A stretch of 64,000 nucleotides of DNA from contig NC_092045.1 in NCBI RefSeq assembly GCF_003086295.3, positions 19,947,758 to 20,011,757 on the forward strand. The letters run 5' to 3'. How positions within the stretch are numbered: the stretch's first letter is position 1; every line of letters begins with the position of its first letter. Below, piece after piece: positions 45,222 through 56,470 of the stretch. The translations under genes and the position numbers were made by a program. The notes beneath the pieces were generated by a model that worked only from the letters and a program-made list of their open reading frames with translations, was not told the origin of the DNA and searched no databases. The DNA is from Arachis hypogaea. Its lineage: Eukaryota; Streptophyta; Magnoliopsida; Fabales; Fabaceae.

Positions 45222-45743
45222 GATGGAGAAAGGGAATATGATATGGATTCACAAGTAAAGTAATTTTTTTTATTAAAGGTGACCAAAGAATTTAAAATAA
45301 AATAAAATAAAATTTCGAAAACTAAAAAAAATGAGATCAAAACAAATTGAAAACTAAATCAATTAGTTAATTAAAAAAAGATTTTGGAATTAGCAATTGA
45401 AAAGATATGATTGAAAATTATTTTGAAAAAGATTTAATTTTTTTGAAATGAGGAAAGAGAAAAACAACAAAATGACACCAAACTTAAAATTTTTAGAAAA
45501 TCAGACACAATTTTTCGAAAACTTAAAGGAAAACACAAAGAAGACACCAAACTTAGAATTTTTAAGGATCAAGAAAGGACTAAGGACATGCAAATTCGAA
45601 AAATAAAAGAAAACAAAAGCATGCAATTGACACCAAACTTAAAATATGAAACTAAACTCAAATAAAAGACTCTAAACCAACAAAAATAAAACAGTCCTAA
45701 TCTAAGCAACAAGATAAACCGTCAGTTGTCCAAACTTGAACAA
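45222..45743 (-). other. Element A leader between primer site and gag
   Basis: AT-rich, non-coding, with several complements of AAGTTTGGTGTC. Shorter than D's leader (about 700 bp). No gene is seen. Confidence 0.6.
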
Positions 45744-45761
45744 TCCTCGGCAACAGCGCCA
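45744..45761 (-). promoter_or_regulatory. Element A primer binding site, tRNA-Asp type with two mismatches
   Basis: Reads TGGCGCTGTTGCCGAGGA on the minus strand. Compared with B and D (TGGCGCCGTTGCCGGGGA) there are two transitions, which would weaken pairing with tRNA-Asp. Confidence 0.8.
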
Positions 45762-45767
45762 AAAAAT

Positions 45768-47289
45768 TGGTGCACGAAATCACAATCACACTTTTGCAAT
45801 TCCGCACAACTAACCAGCAAGTGCACTGGGTCGTCCAAGTAATACCTTACGTGAGTAAGGGTCGATCCCACGGAGATTGTCGGCTTGAAGTAAGCTATGG
45901 TTATCTTGTAACTCTTAGTCAGGATATCAATAATTCTCAGATTTAAGTGTAAAAAGTAAAAGAACATGAAATAAATACTTGTTTTGCAGTAATGGAGAAT
46001 AGGTTGAAGTTTTGGAGATGCTATATCTTCTGAATCTCTACTTTCCTACTGTCTTCTTCTTCATGCACGCAATACTCCTTCCATGGCAAGCTGTATGTAG
46101 GGTTTCACCGTTGTCAATGGCTACCTCCCATCCTCTCAGTGAAAATGTTCAACGCGCTCTGTCACAGCACGGCTAATCATCTGTCGGTTCTCAATCAGGT
46201 TGGAATAGAATCCAGTGATTCTTTTGCGTCTGTCACTAACGCCCAGCCTTCAGGAGTTTGAAGCTCATCACAGTCATTCAATCCTTGAATCCTACTCAGA
46301 ATACCACAGACAAGGTTTAGACCTTCTTGATTCTCTTGAATGCCGCCATCAGTTCTAGCTTATACCACGAAGATTCTGATTAAAGAATCCAAGAGATATC
46401 TACTCAATCTAAGGTAGAACGGAGGTGGTTGTCAGGCATACGTTCATAGGTGAGAATGATGATGAGTGTCACGGATCATCATATTCATCAAGTTTAGGAA
46501 CAAGTGATATCTTAGAATATAAGCAAGCGTGATTGAATGAAAAACAGTAGTAATTGCATTAATCCATCAAGACACAGCAGAGCTCCTCACCCTCAACCAT
46601 GGGGTTTAGAGACTCATGCTGTAGAAGATACAATGAGAAATGTGTAAAGTGTCATCAGGTACAGATACAATATCAAAAGGTCCTATTAATAGTGAACTAG
46701 TGACCTAGGGTATACAGAAATGAGTAAATGACGTAAAAATCCACTTCCGGGGTCCACTTGGCGTGTGCTTGGGCTGAGCATTGAAGCTTTCATGTGTAGA
46801 GATTTTTTTTGGAGTTAAACGCCAGCTTTTATGCCAGTTTGGGCGTTTAACTCCAATTTTTGTGCCAGTTCCGGCGTTAAACGCCGGGAATTCTGAAGCT
46901 GATTTGCAACGCCGGTTTGGGCCATCAAATCTCGAGCAAAGTATGGACTATTATACATTGCTGGAAAGCCCAGGATGTCTACTTTCCAACGCAATTGAGA
47001 TCGCGCCAATTGGGCCTTTGTAGCTCCAGAAAATCCACTTCGAGTGCAGGGAGGTCAGAATCCAACAGCATCTGGAGTCCTTTTCAGCCTCTGAATCAGA
47101 TTTTTGCTCAGGTCCCTCAATTTCAGCCAGAAAATACCTGAAATCACAGAAAAACACACAAACTCATAGTAAAACCCAGAAAAGTGAATTTTAACTAAAA
47201 ACTAATAAAAATATAACAAAAACTAACTAAAATATAGTAAAAACATACTAAAAACAATGCCAAAAAGCGTATAAATTATCCGCTCATCA
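45768..47289 (-). repeat. Element A 5' LTR (right copy)
   Basis: 1522 bp, partner of 9356-10878. On the plus strand it runs from TGGTGCACGAAATCAC to CCGCTCATCA, then ATAGG. Confidence 0.9.
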
Positions 47290-48699
47290 ATAGGGATAGT
47301 GATTTGAGATGAAGAGAGGTGAAGAAAAGTGTTAGTAAATAAATAAATAAATAGAAGAAGGGGAGAGGAAAGAAATTTTGAAAATAAATTTGAAAAGAAG
47401 TTAAATGATTTTCGAAAATAAAAGATAAGATAGAATTAAAATTAAAACAATTAATTAATTAAAAAGAATTTTTGAAAAAGGGATGAGATATTTTCGAAAA
47501 TTAGAGAGGGAAAAGTAGTTACGTGGTTTTGAAAAAGATAAGAAACAAACAAAAAGTCAAATAGTTAGTTGAAAAAGATATTAAAATCAAATTTGAAAAG
47601 ATAAGAAGATAAGAAGTTAGATAAGATATTTTGAAATTAAATTTTTGAAAAGGATAAAATTTTGAAAAAGATATGATATAAAAGATAAGATAAGAGAGAT
47701 TTAATTTTTAAAATTAAAATTAATTACTTAGCTAACAAGAAATTAAAAGATAAGATTCTAGAATTTAAAGATTGAACCTTTCTTAACAAGAAAGTAACAA
47801 ACTTCAAGTTTTTGAATCAATCATATTAATTGTTAGCATAATTTCAAAATTTTGAAATAAAATTAAGAAAAATATTTTTGAAAAATAATTTTCAAAATTT
47901 TCAAAAAAATAGAAAAAATGAAAAAAATATGATTTTTGAAAAAGATTTTGAAAAGATAAGATTTTTAAAATTGAAAATTTGACTTGACTTACAAGAAATA
48001 ACTAATTTTAAAATTTTTTGACTAAGTCAACTCAAATTTTCGAAAATTTGGAGAGAAATAAGGAAAAGATATTTTTTTTATTTTTGAATTTTTGATGAGG
48101 AGAGAGAAAAACACAAAAATGACTCACAACATGAAAATTATAAATCAAAACTCATGATGCATGCAAGAACACTATGAATGTCAAGATGAACACCAAGAAC
48201 ACCTTGAAGATCATGATGAACATCAAGAACATAATTTTGAAAAATTTTTGATGCAAAGAAAACATGCAAGATACCAAACTTAGAAATCTTTAATGCTTAG
48301 AAAATATGAATGCAAAGATGCACATGAAAAAACAACAAAAGACACAAAACAAGAAATCATCAAGATCAAACAAGAAGACTTACCAAGAACAACTTGAAGA
48401 TCATGAAGAACACCATGACTGCATGAATTTTTCGAAAAAATGCAAGAACAATATGAATATGCAATTGACACCAAACTTAAAAATTGACTCAAGACTCAAA
48501 CAAAAAACACAAAATATTTTTTATTTTTATGATTTTATGATTTTTTTTGTATTTTTATTATATTTTTCGAAAATTATTTTTTTGGAAAAACGAAAAATAG
48601 AGAAAAAAATTTGAAAAAAAAATTTTAAAAACTTTTTTGAAAAGAAAAGTACCTAATCTGAGCAACAAGATGAACCGTCAGATGTCCATACTTGAACAA
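47290..48699 (-). other. Element B leader between primer site and gag (distal part, split by A)
   Basis: Very AT-rich, with GAAAAAGAT-like runs. Around 48180-48240 and 48380-48420 it has repeats of GATGAACA(C/T)CAAGAACA, matching the DEHQEH-type repeats in D's leader. Several CACCAAACTTA motifs (complement of AAGTTTGGTG) occur. No coding region is recognised; the open frame at 48306-48614 looks like chance. Confidence 0.6.
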
Positions 48700-48717
48700 T
48701 CCCCGGCAACGGCGCCA
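48700..48717 (-). promoter_or_regulatory. Element B primer binding site, tRNA-Asp type
   Basis: On the minus strand it reads TGGCGCCGTTGCCGGGGA, 6 bases inside the 5' LTR. It is complementary to the 3' end of plant tRNA-Asp(GUC), the primer used by Athila-like elements. It matches D exactly; A has two substitutions. Confidence 0.85.
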
Positions 48718-48723
48718 AAAACT

Positions 48724-50364
48724 TGGTGGACAAAATTGTGATCATCAATAATGGCTCCAAAGACTTGGTCCTCTCAAACGTGAATCACACTTTATCACAA
48801 CTCCGCACAACTAACCAGCAAGTGTACTGGGTCGTCTAAGTAATACCTTACATGAGTAAAGGTCGATCCCACAGAGATTATTGGTATGAAGCAAGCTATG
48901 GTCATCTTGTAAATCTCAGTCAGGCGGATAACAATTGATTATGGGAAATATAAAGAGATACTTGCATGAATAATAAATGATAGAAATACTTATGTAAATT
49001 AATGGTGGGAATTTCAGATAAGCGTATGGAGATGCTTGTCCCTGTTGAATCTCTGCTTTCCTACTGCTTTTATCCAATTTTATCACTCCCTTCTATGACA
49101 AGCTGTATGTAGGGCATCACCGTTGTCAATGGCTACATCCCATCCTCTCAGTGAAAATGGTCCAAATGCTCTGTCACAGCACGGCTAATCATCTGTCGGT
49201 TCTCAATCAGGTTGGAGTAGAATCCAGTGATTCTTTTGCGTCTGTCAGTAACGTCCAGCCTTCAGGAGTTTGAAGCTCGTCACAGTCATTCAATCCCGGA
49301 ATCCTACTCGGAATACCACAGACAAGGTTAGACTTTCTGGATTCCCATGAATGCTTCCATCAATTCTAGCTTATACCATGAAGATTCTGATTAAGGAATC
49401 CAAGAGATATGTGCCCGGTCTAAAGTAGAACGGAAGTGGTTGTCAGTCACGCGTGTTCATAGGTGAGAATGATGATGAGTGTCATGGATCATCACATTCA
49501 TCAAGTTGAAGTGCAACGAATATCTTAGAACAGGAATAAATCGAATTGGATAGAAAATAATAGTAATTGCATTGAAACTTGAGGTACAGCAGAGCTCCAC
49601 ACCCTTAATCTATGGTGTGTAGAAACTCCACCGTTGAAAATACATAAGTGAAAGGTTCAGGCATGGCCGAATGGCCAGCCCCCATGATCTGAGAACTAAA
49701 CATCCCAAGACTGAATAATACAATCCCCAGATGTCTAATAAAATAGTAAACTATCCTATTTGTACTAAACTAGCTACTAGGGTTTACAAGAGTAAGTAAT
49801 TGATGCATAAATCCACTTCCAGTGCCCATTTGGTGTATGTTTGGGCTGAGCTTGATCTATCCACGAGCTGAGGCTTCTTTTGGAGTTGAACGCCAAGTTG
49901 TAACGTGTTTTGGGCGTTCAACTCCGGTTCGTGATGTGTTTCTGGCGTTTGACTCCAGACAGCAACATGAAACTGGCATTGAGAGCCAGTTTACGTCATC
50001 GAATCACGAATAAAGTATGGACTATTATATATTGGTGGAAAGCTCTAAATGTCTTCTTTCCAACGCCGTTGAGAGCGCATCATTTGGAGGTCTGTAGCTC
50101 TAGAAAATCTATTTCGAGTGCAGGGAGGTCAGATTCCAACAGCATCAGCAGTCCTTTGTCAGCCTCCTTATCAGAGTTTTGCTCAGGTCCCTCAATTTCA
50201 GCCAGAAATTACCTGAAATCACAGAAAAACACGAAAACTCATAGTAAAGTCCAGAAATGTGAATTTAGCATAAAAACTAATGAAAACATTCCTAAAAGTA
50301 ACTAGATTATACTAAAAACTACTTAAAAACAATGCCAAAAAGCGTATAAATTATCCGCTCATCA
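48724..50364 (-). repeat. Element B 5' LTR (right copy)
   Basis: 1641 bp, the partner of 2055-3694. It ends ..CCGCTCATCA on the plus strand, immediately followed by GGCGC, the target duplication. Confidence 0.9.
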
Positions 50365-50399
50365 GGCGCCATTGTTGATGATCACAATTTTGTGCACCA
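50365..50399 (+). repeat. Element C 3' LTR, right remnant
   Basis: These 35 bases follow B's right LTR. They begin with the second copy of B's 5-bp target duplication (GGCGC) and finish C's LTR with ..TTTTGTGCACCA, the same terminal type as the LTRs of A and D. Non-repetitive-looking DNA starts at 50400, so this is the outer right boundary of the nest. Confidence 0.8.
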
Positions 50400-51120
50400 A
50401 CTGTATTAAGGAATTATAACATAAACAATGTCTAATTACCTTAACTTTATCTTCCTTTGCCCATGGAACATTGGCATAACCTCTAGAGACCTGAAAGCGT
50501 ATCATGAGATAGGAACAAATTATTAAAAATAAAACAAATACTTAAAAAACGAGACCAACCAAAGCCATTCCTGAAACATGAAGAGGTGAAATGAACAAAT
50601 ATGTAGCAGTACAAAACCTATCATAAACAACATAATACAAATTTTTTACTCATCAAGATTTTCAGCACAATTTTAACAAAACATCAATGCATTATAACTA
50701 GCAGTAAGAATGTATTTTGTATGAGATAGAGGAATTTCACATTGTATGTGTACAACAACTAGGGATGAATCCCTCCCACCCACACACACATTCAAAAACA
50801 GAGACACAAATTTTAACCGATATTCATCTAAACCATGGTCTTATTCACCACTCTTTAGTTGACTATGTCAATAATACTAAGTAATTTCTTATCATGAATT
50901 GCCAAGTTTCTAAACTGGCATACATTTAGAATAATCTCCTTAATTGGTTCTAAACCCAGTACCACAAATTTCCCAAAAACATTTACATTGAATCAAGATG
51001 AGAAAATTTGTTACCTAAATCCCAAACTTAAAATTTAATGTTGACGGTTTCAACATTAATCCCGATTGCTACATAACCCTAAATTTGATGGAGAGAGGAC
51101 TGTCATGATAGATGACGGAG
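50400..51120. other. Flanking DNA right of the nest, no clear gene
   Basis: AT-rich single-copy-looking sequence outside element C. One possible minus-strand exon is listed separately. Nothing else recognisable. Confidence 0.5.
50440..50490 (-). other. Possible 17-codon host exon
   Basis: On the minus strand TTTCAG precedes and GTAATT follows a 51-base stretch that is a multiple of three and open (VSRGYANVPWAKEDKVK). Good splice-site form and non-low-complexity residues suggest an exon of a host gene whose intron took the retrotransposon nest. I do not recognise the protein, and a stretch this short can occur by chance. Confidence 0.25.
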
Positions 51121-52240
51121 TGTAACACCCTAATTACCCTAAGCTTTATCTCATGCCGTAAAGTTAAGGATAACTAAAGGTCACGACAATCCTAAGGCTT
51201 ATACAATAATATATATAGAAATAGTAAATCTAGAAGTCGATGAAGAAATAAGCTCAAAACAGAGTTTCAAAAGCGCAAAACGTTCACACGGAGCTAAAAG
51301 CATAAAGGTACAAGGTATAGATACAAAATAACAAGGTATATGTAGATATAAGAGTATAATATTCATAAGATACTAGCCTTAGCCTGCGGAGTTTAGACTG
51401 ACTAGTTATATACAGACATACAAAGTTTTGAAAGTTAAAACAGTATACAACATATCTCTCAAAGTAAGCCTCTAAGGTAAAAAAAATACAAAAGTGAGAG
51501 TACTAAACAAAAGTAATCAAAAGACTCCAAAAGATAATTAAGATCCTCCACTCTATCACCGTCTCATAACTCACCGAGGTGGGTCACGACCTACATCTGA
51601 AAAAAATAACAACAAAATATAGTATGAGAACCGGAAGTTCTCAGTATGGTAAAAGTGCCCAGTAATGTAAGATATAAGACTCCGTGACGCCAGAGACAAT
51701 CCTAGAACTTCATATCAATCATGAGATTCAAACGTAAGCATAATAAAATTCATAACCATAATGAAACGGGGTAATCTAATTTAAGAAATTTCTAAACTAA
51801 CATTTACACCACTATCCCAGAGCCTTTGCCAATGTAACCGCCATACGATCCCATCGCCACCGCCTATCAAGCCTCCTCAATCCCAATAGGAAACACAAGT
51901 AATAGCAATACAAGTAAAACGTAGTATAATCATGTATATCAAGTAATTCAAGAAACAATTAAGCATGTTATACAATTAGGCAAACAATGCAAGTTGGCAA
52001 AGCAAGCAAACATATAGAATATGCACATGATGAATGCCTGTCCTATTTGGCTGTGATATCACACCGTCTGTTCAACTGTCAATCCGACACATTCCCATGG
52101 AAATGTTGCCTTTCGGTCACGAATAAATGGGAACCCCCTGAGATATCGTGCCCGGCACACAGTCCATGATATAGTGCCTGCACACTCTTGTGATTCCGAA
52201 AGGATATGAGCGGAATACTCTAGAGAGTAATTAAACTTAA
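51121..52240. repeat. Degenerate LTR-like repeat
   Basis: Opens TGTAACACCCTAATTACCC, the usual form of an LTR end in legume gypsy elements. It runs through text such as ACCGAGGTGGGTCACGACC and GAACCGGAAGTTCTCAGTAT, and GTGCCCGGCACACAGTCC near 52150. No second LTR, primer site or coding domain was found, so a solo LTR or fragment is likely. The right edge is approximate. Confidence 0.45.
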
Positions 52241-52691
52241 TTAATAATTAGTTCATATGTTTTAAATTCAATTATATCCCTTCTCTTTTCTTTCTTTGCA
52301 TGTATCATTCCAATTCAATCTGTATCTTGTATTTGACCATCATGTTATCTTATATAGAATATATTGTTATAATTATCCTATAATATCATCACTATTATAT
52401 AATAAATTTATATTATTTATTTTACCCATTTTTTTATACATTATTCATATCCCAATTTAATATTTTTTAGTTATATGTTTCTTGTTTCTTCTCTAATAAT
52501 CATTTTATTCTATATTATAAAAAGTATTTCAAGTGTTGTAGTAATTTTAATTAATAATCTTAATTATAATATATATATATATAATTAAAATTAATAATTA
52601 AAATTACTAAAATATCTAAAACATCAGAATACTCAAAATATTTTTTATATGATAATGAGTACATATGTAATATTCATTACCATATAATATA

Positions 52692-52747
<56 letters not shown>

Positions 52748-52893
52748 ACTTCATATAGTTTTAGACTTAGTTTTTTTTCCGATGCATGATCTATTTTAAT
52801 TCTATTTTTTTATTTTGTTTTTTTATTTTTTAATTCATGTCATGTATACTACTAACTATAATAATCAAAATTGGGGTTGAATAATGGTGTTAG
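52241..52893. other. AT-rich intergenic DNA
   Basis: No gene recognised. Contains the (AT)n array listed separately. Confidence 0.5.
52695..52744. repeat. (AT)n microsatellite
   Basis: About 25 uninterrupted AT units. Confidence 0.95.
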
Positions 52894-53229
52894 GTGACAA
52901 AAATGGATAAAAAATTGGTTAGAGTGATTCAAGGCTCAATAAAAGTGGTAACAATTTATAACCACCTTCCAAAGAAATTAGCCAAGGTTGTTTATGTTTT
53001 AGGCTTAAAGGTTTCACCAAATTATAAAAGAAGAGAAATTGGATCAAGTCTAGTGATGAAGCTAGAAGAATGGTTCAATTCCAATAATGTTGACTATGCA
53101 TACATGGCCACAGAAAAAGACAATGCCTCAAAAAAGATCTTTATAAAAAAATCTACTTACACCAAGCTTAAAACACCATCAATATTAGTGTTAATTAGTA
53201 ACTATATAGCCACATGTAAACCTCTATAG
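52894..53229 (+). pseudogene. HOOKLESS1-like GNAT acetyltransferase fragment
   Basis: 111 codons. KLAKVVYVLGLKVSPNYKRR, IGSSLVMKLEEWF, YAYMATEKDNASKKIF and the end KTPSILV match the acetyl-CoA-binding half of a GNAT domain of the plant HLS1 type; the R/Q-x-x-G-x-G/A signature appears as RREIGSS. A full HLS1-like protein is about 400 residues, so this is one exon or a fragment. TTAG just before GTGACAAAAATGG at 52892 could be a 3' splice site. The frame ends in a non-matching tail (LISNYIATCKPL). No other HLS1 exon was found nearby. It may be host-gene debris or a captured fragment. Confidence 0.65.
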
Positions 53230-53457
53230 AAGTACTATAATGTGCCATTTATAAAGAAATTGTTGTAGGAATGTCGTGGTTTTTTTATTGTTCAGTTTGT
53301 TTAGAAACCACTATACTCTATAACAATTTATGTTCAATCTGAAATTCAGCATATCCTTTCGCAATTTTTATAGAAATATAAAAATTACATTTTTGTCTAC
53401 AATGTTTACCAATTGAATTCTGATAATATTGATTTCCAAACATTTGGATTAGATAAC

Positions 53458-53458
<1 letters not shown>

Positions 53459-53504
<46 letters not shown>

Positions 53505-53529
53505 CACGCTGTTAATATTCGTAGTACTA

Positions 53530-53560
<31 letters not shown>

Positions 53561-53590
53561 GGTATAGTTAATAATAATTATTATTATTAA

Positions 53591-53624
<34 letters not shown>
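53459..53624. repeat. Three (ATT)n arrays
   Basis: Arrays at 53459-53502, 53530-53560 and 53571-53624, separated by short unique pieces. Confidence 0.95.
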
Positions 53625-54376
53625 TTTCTTCTGTAGACTATCGAGAATTTATTGTCTAGAAAACTTGATCTGCTAAAAAATTATAACGAGATAATTGCAG
53701 TCGTCCTAGTATCAACTGGATTCCATCATGTTTCATGAATAGGTGAATCGAGGGAACATTCTGCATTGTTGATTGCTTTGGTGGAGCGATAGAGTCCTAA
53801 AACCCAAACGCTTCACCTTCTAGTCGGCGAAGTGACTATCACTCTAAATGGCGTCACACATATGCTTAGCCTGCCGATTAATGGAAACCCCGTGACTGGC
53901 AGAATGGATAGCAGTCATGAGTTCTTGGTGGATAACTAGTTAGCAATTTTTGGTAGGCAGCCCGGTCCCAACGATCACACGTTGGGAAAAGTAAACCTAA
54001 CATGGGTTCAGCAATGCAGAGACACTGAATCATTAGACACCCAAGAGTTGATCGAGCAGTATGTCTGAGCTCACATATTTCTCTTGCTTGGAACTATTGT
54101 GTTTCCAAACAAGTCGACTACTTTTGCCAACTCAAAGTGGTTACCTCTTCTTTGAGATTTTCATCAAATTCAACTTTACAGTTAGTGGACAGCTAGTCTG
54201 GCACATTTATACAGGTCGTTGTGTTGTGCATTGCAATACAACTGTAAAGAGATGGACTAACCACTTATTCTACTTTTTGTTTGGGCATGGGAGCGTATGT
54301 CGTGGATGGCAACCATTCCTTGCAGTGAGCTTCTAGTAGGTGGCGTTCCAATTGAGCAACAGTAATGGTTATCGTC

Positions 54377-54459
<83 letters not shown>
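54377..54459. repeat. (ATT)n microsatellite within the PMD gene
   Basis: About 27 TTA units with no interruption, interrupting PMD homology. Confidence 0.95.
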
Positions 54460-55059
54460 CATGATCATCAATGTAAACCAATTTAGGTGAAGTCATTGGC
54501 GCCGACAAAAAAGGTTATAGTCAAATGTCTATGGGGCAATTTAGGCAACAACTAGATGACATGGGTGTGAATGATGTATGTTTTAATTATTGATGTGCAG
54601 TTTGTGTGGAAGCCATATATGGGAGTTATGGTTCCTGAGGGTCATCGTATTATTATTATCCTTGCATCTGTTAGTGTGCTCCATAAGGTCTCCGTTGGTG
54701 TCATTCGAGCGTATAGAATGGCACCCAGCAAATTGAATAAGACGCCAATCGGTCTTGCACAACTTCCAACAAAAGAAGAATTCCAAATTAGACAAGATCA
54801 TTGTAAGCGTTAACTGGAACACAGTGCCATGACTGGAGGGAAAGGAATAGAGTTTGGGTCGATATGTGGAATTTTGGTCACTATAATGTCATCCAAATAG
54901 GAGACACAATTGTCGACTTTCACCCTCTCCCGATGTACTATAAGTGGTACATAACAGTATGGCAATCACCTAAGGATGTCAGATAGCATTGTGCCTGCAG
55001 ACCTTGAGGTGAATCAACCACAGCCATACCCCGCGCCACCACCTGGACCTCAGCACCCA

Positions 55060-55290
55060 TTTTCAGGTTATGAGCAACAACACCCCTTTCTGAGTTATGA
55101 GCAATGACACCTATTTTCTCCTTATGAGCAACAATATCAGATACTGGTTTATGGGAAATAGTATCAAATACCAGCTTATATGCAACAGTATGCGGTACCA
55201 GCTTATGTGCAATAGGAACTAATTCCAGGTTATGAGCAACAGTATCAGGAACCTGTTTCAGAACCACAACCACAACCACAACCATGACTA
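55060..55290 (+). repeat. Degenerate tandem repeat coding for Y-E/M-Q-Q-rich units
   Basis: Units built on TTATGAGCAACA(A/G) recur about every 30 bases (GYEQQ-type peptides), with stop codons in some units. Then a run of CAACCACAACCA at 55262-55310. It lies after the PMD domain. Confidence 0.6.
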
Positions 55291-56470
55291 CAACCATAAC
55301 CACAACCGCCAGCAGAGCCATATATACCACAAATGGTAATTCCAACAGAAGGCCAATTTAGTCTGTTGAACCCATTTGGTAACATTAGTTTGTCTCGAGT
55401 ATTGAGAGGGACCAATGTATTCTTTCATTTATCTAGACAAAGGCATGCTGCTTCTGAATCATCTGTTGGTTGTAGCTCCATCTCAGCTCATGCTAGTGAC
55501 CACCGCGTATCTTTGAACCTAGGGCTGCACATAAATTGGATAATATCCACATACCCACGGTAATTATCCGCATCTGATCCGAATTTCGCGGATATTATCC
55601 GATCCGCACTATGGTAGGATCGGATCGCGGATTTGACAGTGATACCTACGGATCCGATCTGCAGATCCGCACATCATATGAATAGCTAATGTAATGTGAC
55701 CTAACCCTAAATCCCTAATGTTACGTTACGGTGCTCCTCTTTCACTCTCTGGACTCTCCTCTCTCACTCTTTGGACTCTCATCTCAGTCTCAGACTCTCA
55801 AACTCTGGCTCTCTCTCTCTTCTCTGACCGGCTCTACCTCGCTCTATCACCAGCGTTCGCTGTCTATCACCGTCTCCTAAGGTCATCATTTCTTCCAGGC
55901 TTCACCTGCATGGTTGTCGCCTCCTCCATCGACGCGGTGGACGGCGGTCGCGTTCTCCATATGCATTCTCCATAGGTCGCGTTCTTCACTGGTGCAACGC
56001 TCACGGTCGGTGGTCTCCTCTAGTGGTGCAGTCACCTCCTCTAGTGGTGAGGTCGTCTCCTCTAGCGGCTTCGTCTTCTCTTTCATCGGCGGTGGTTGTC
56101 TCCCCAAGCAGCTTCGTGAATCTGTCAAAGTCAGACCAGCCCTCCTTCGTCTCCATCATTTTCGCTCTTCAACTCATCAGGTATTATAGGTAATTTAATT
56201 TTTTTAAATTAAAAATTATTTGTACACAAATGCTTATAGATTAAAGTACTTGAATTATTGTGTTATACTGTTATTGTGTAATAAACTCTGTAAATTTGAA
56301 TGGTTTATTCAACTGTGAACAGATATGGCACTGAGGGTTTATATGGTTTAATTGTTTGAAAATTAAGATGGTTTATTTAATTGTAGTCATATGGCACTAA
56401 TGGTCTGTTGTCTGTAAACTGATATAATGATATGGTTTACTTAATTGTAGGATTGTGTTGGAAAATTAGA

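Larger units (their letters stand above)
9356..47289 (-). mobile_element. Element A, Athila-like Ty3-gypsy retrotransposon split by two later insertions
   Basis: The LTRs are 9356-10878 and 45768-47289. The flanking bases GTAGG (9351-9355) and ATAGG (47290-47294) are a 5-bp duplication with one mismatch. Without the Sirevirus (16521-24984) and D (26815-44744), it is about 11.5 kb. Order in coding direction: LTR, primer site, leader, gag, protease, RT, RNase H, integrase, palindrome spacer, extra 3' ORF, 3' UTR, LTR. About 40 differences between its LTRs by eye (roughly 2-3%) make it younger than B and older than its two passengers. It carries several coding lesions and cannot be autonomous today. 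Confidence 0.88.
2055..50364 (-). mobile_element. Element B, gag-protease-only Ty3-gypsy retrotransposon split by element A
   Basis: Both LTRs are present (2055-3694 and 48724-50364) and are flanked by the 5-bp duplication GGCGC (2050-2054 and 50365-50369). Without A (9356-47289) it is about 10.4 kb. In coding direction (right to left) it holds LTR, tRNA-Asp primer site, AT-rich leader, gag, aspartic protease, a palindrome-rich spacer, an extra 3' ORF, 3' UTR and LTR. There is no reverse transcriptase, RNase H or integrase sequence between protease and the extra ORF, so B is non-autonomous. It resembles the gag-bearing non-autonomous class (TR-GAG) described in plants and may match one of the named non-autonomous Arachis families, which I cannot verify here. 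Confidence 0.85.
53700..55519 (+). pseudogene. Plant mobile domain (PMD) gene, N-terminal and middle part, broken
   Basis: Conceptual reading with stops shows STGFHHVS*IGESREHSALLI, ALVER*SPKTQTLHLLVGE and HMLSLPINGNPVTGRMD, then LTWVQQCRDT and SLAHLYRSLCCALQYNCKEM. The last matches the PMD core of MAIN/MAIL-type and transposon-encoded proteins. The end of the domain (DWRERNRVWVDMWNF) is near 54833. At least four in-frame stops, an (ATT)n expansion (54377-54459) and frame changes show decay. A Pro/Gln/Tyr-rich region follows. The gene is split by the hAT element at 55520 and resumes at 59314. It is probably MULE-borne rather than a host MAIN gene, given the MULE transposase beside it. Confidence 0.7.

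Noticed and set aside
50365..50399. Terminal inverted repeat of a DNA transposon (GGCGCCATTG.. resembles B's left edge in reverse)
   Set aside because: Explained by C and B having related LTR ends in opposite orientation; the 5-bp duplication proves an LTR insertion.
54257..54508. Open frames with poly-Asn or poly-Ile
   Set aside because: Translation of the (ATT)n microsatellite, no gene.
54938..55345. Minus-strand 135-codon frame with Val-rich start
   Set aside because: Antisense of the Pro/Gln/Tyr repeat region of the PMD gene.
55718..56189. Ser-rich open frames in the hAT leader
   Set aside because: CT-rich untranslated leader; no domain, and frames disagree with the transposase.
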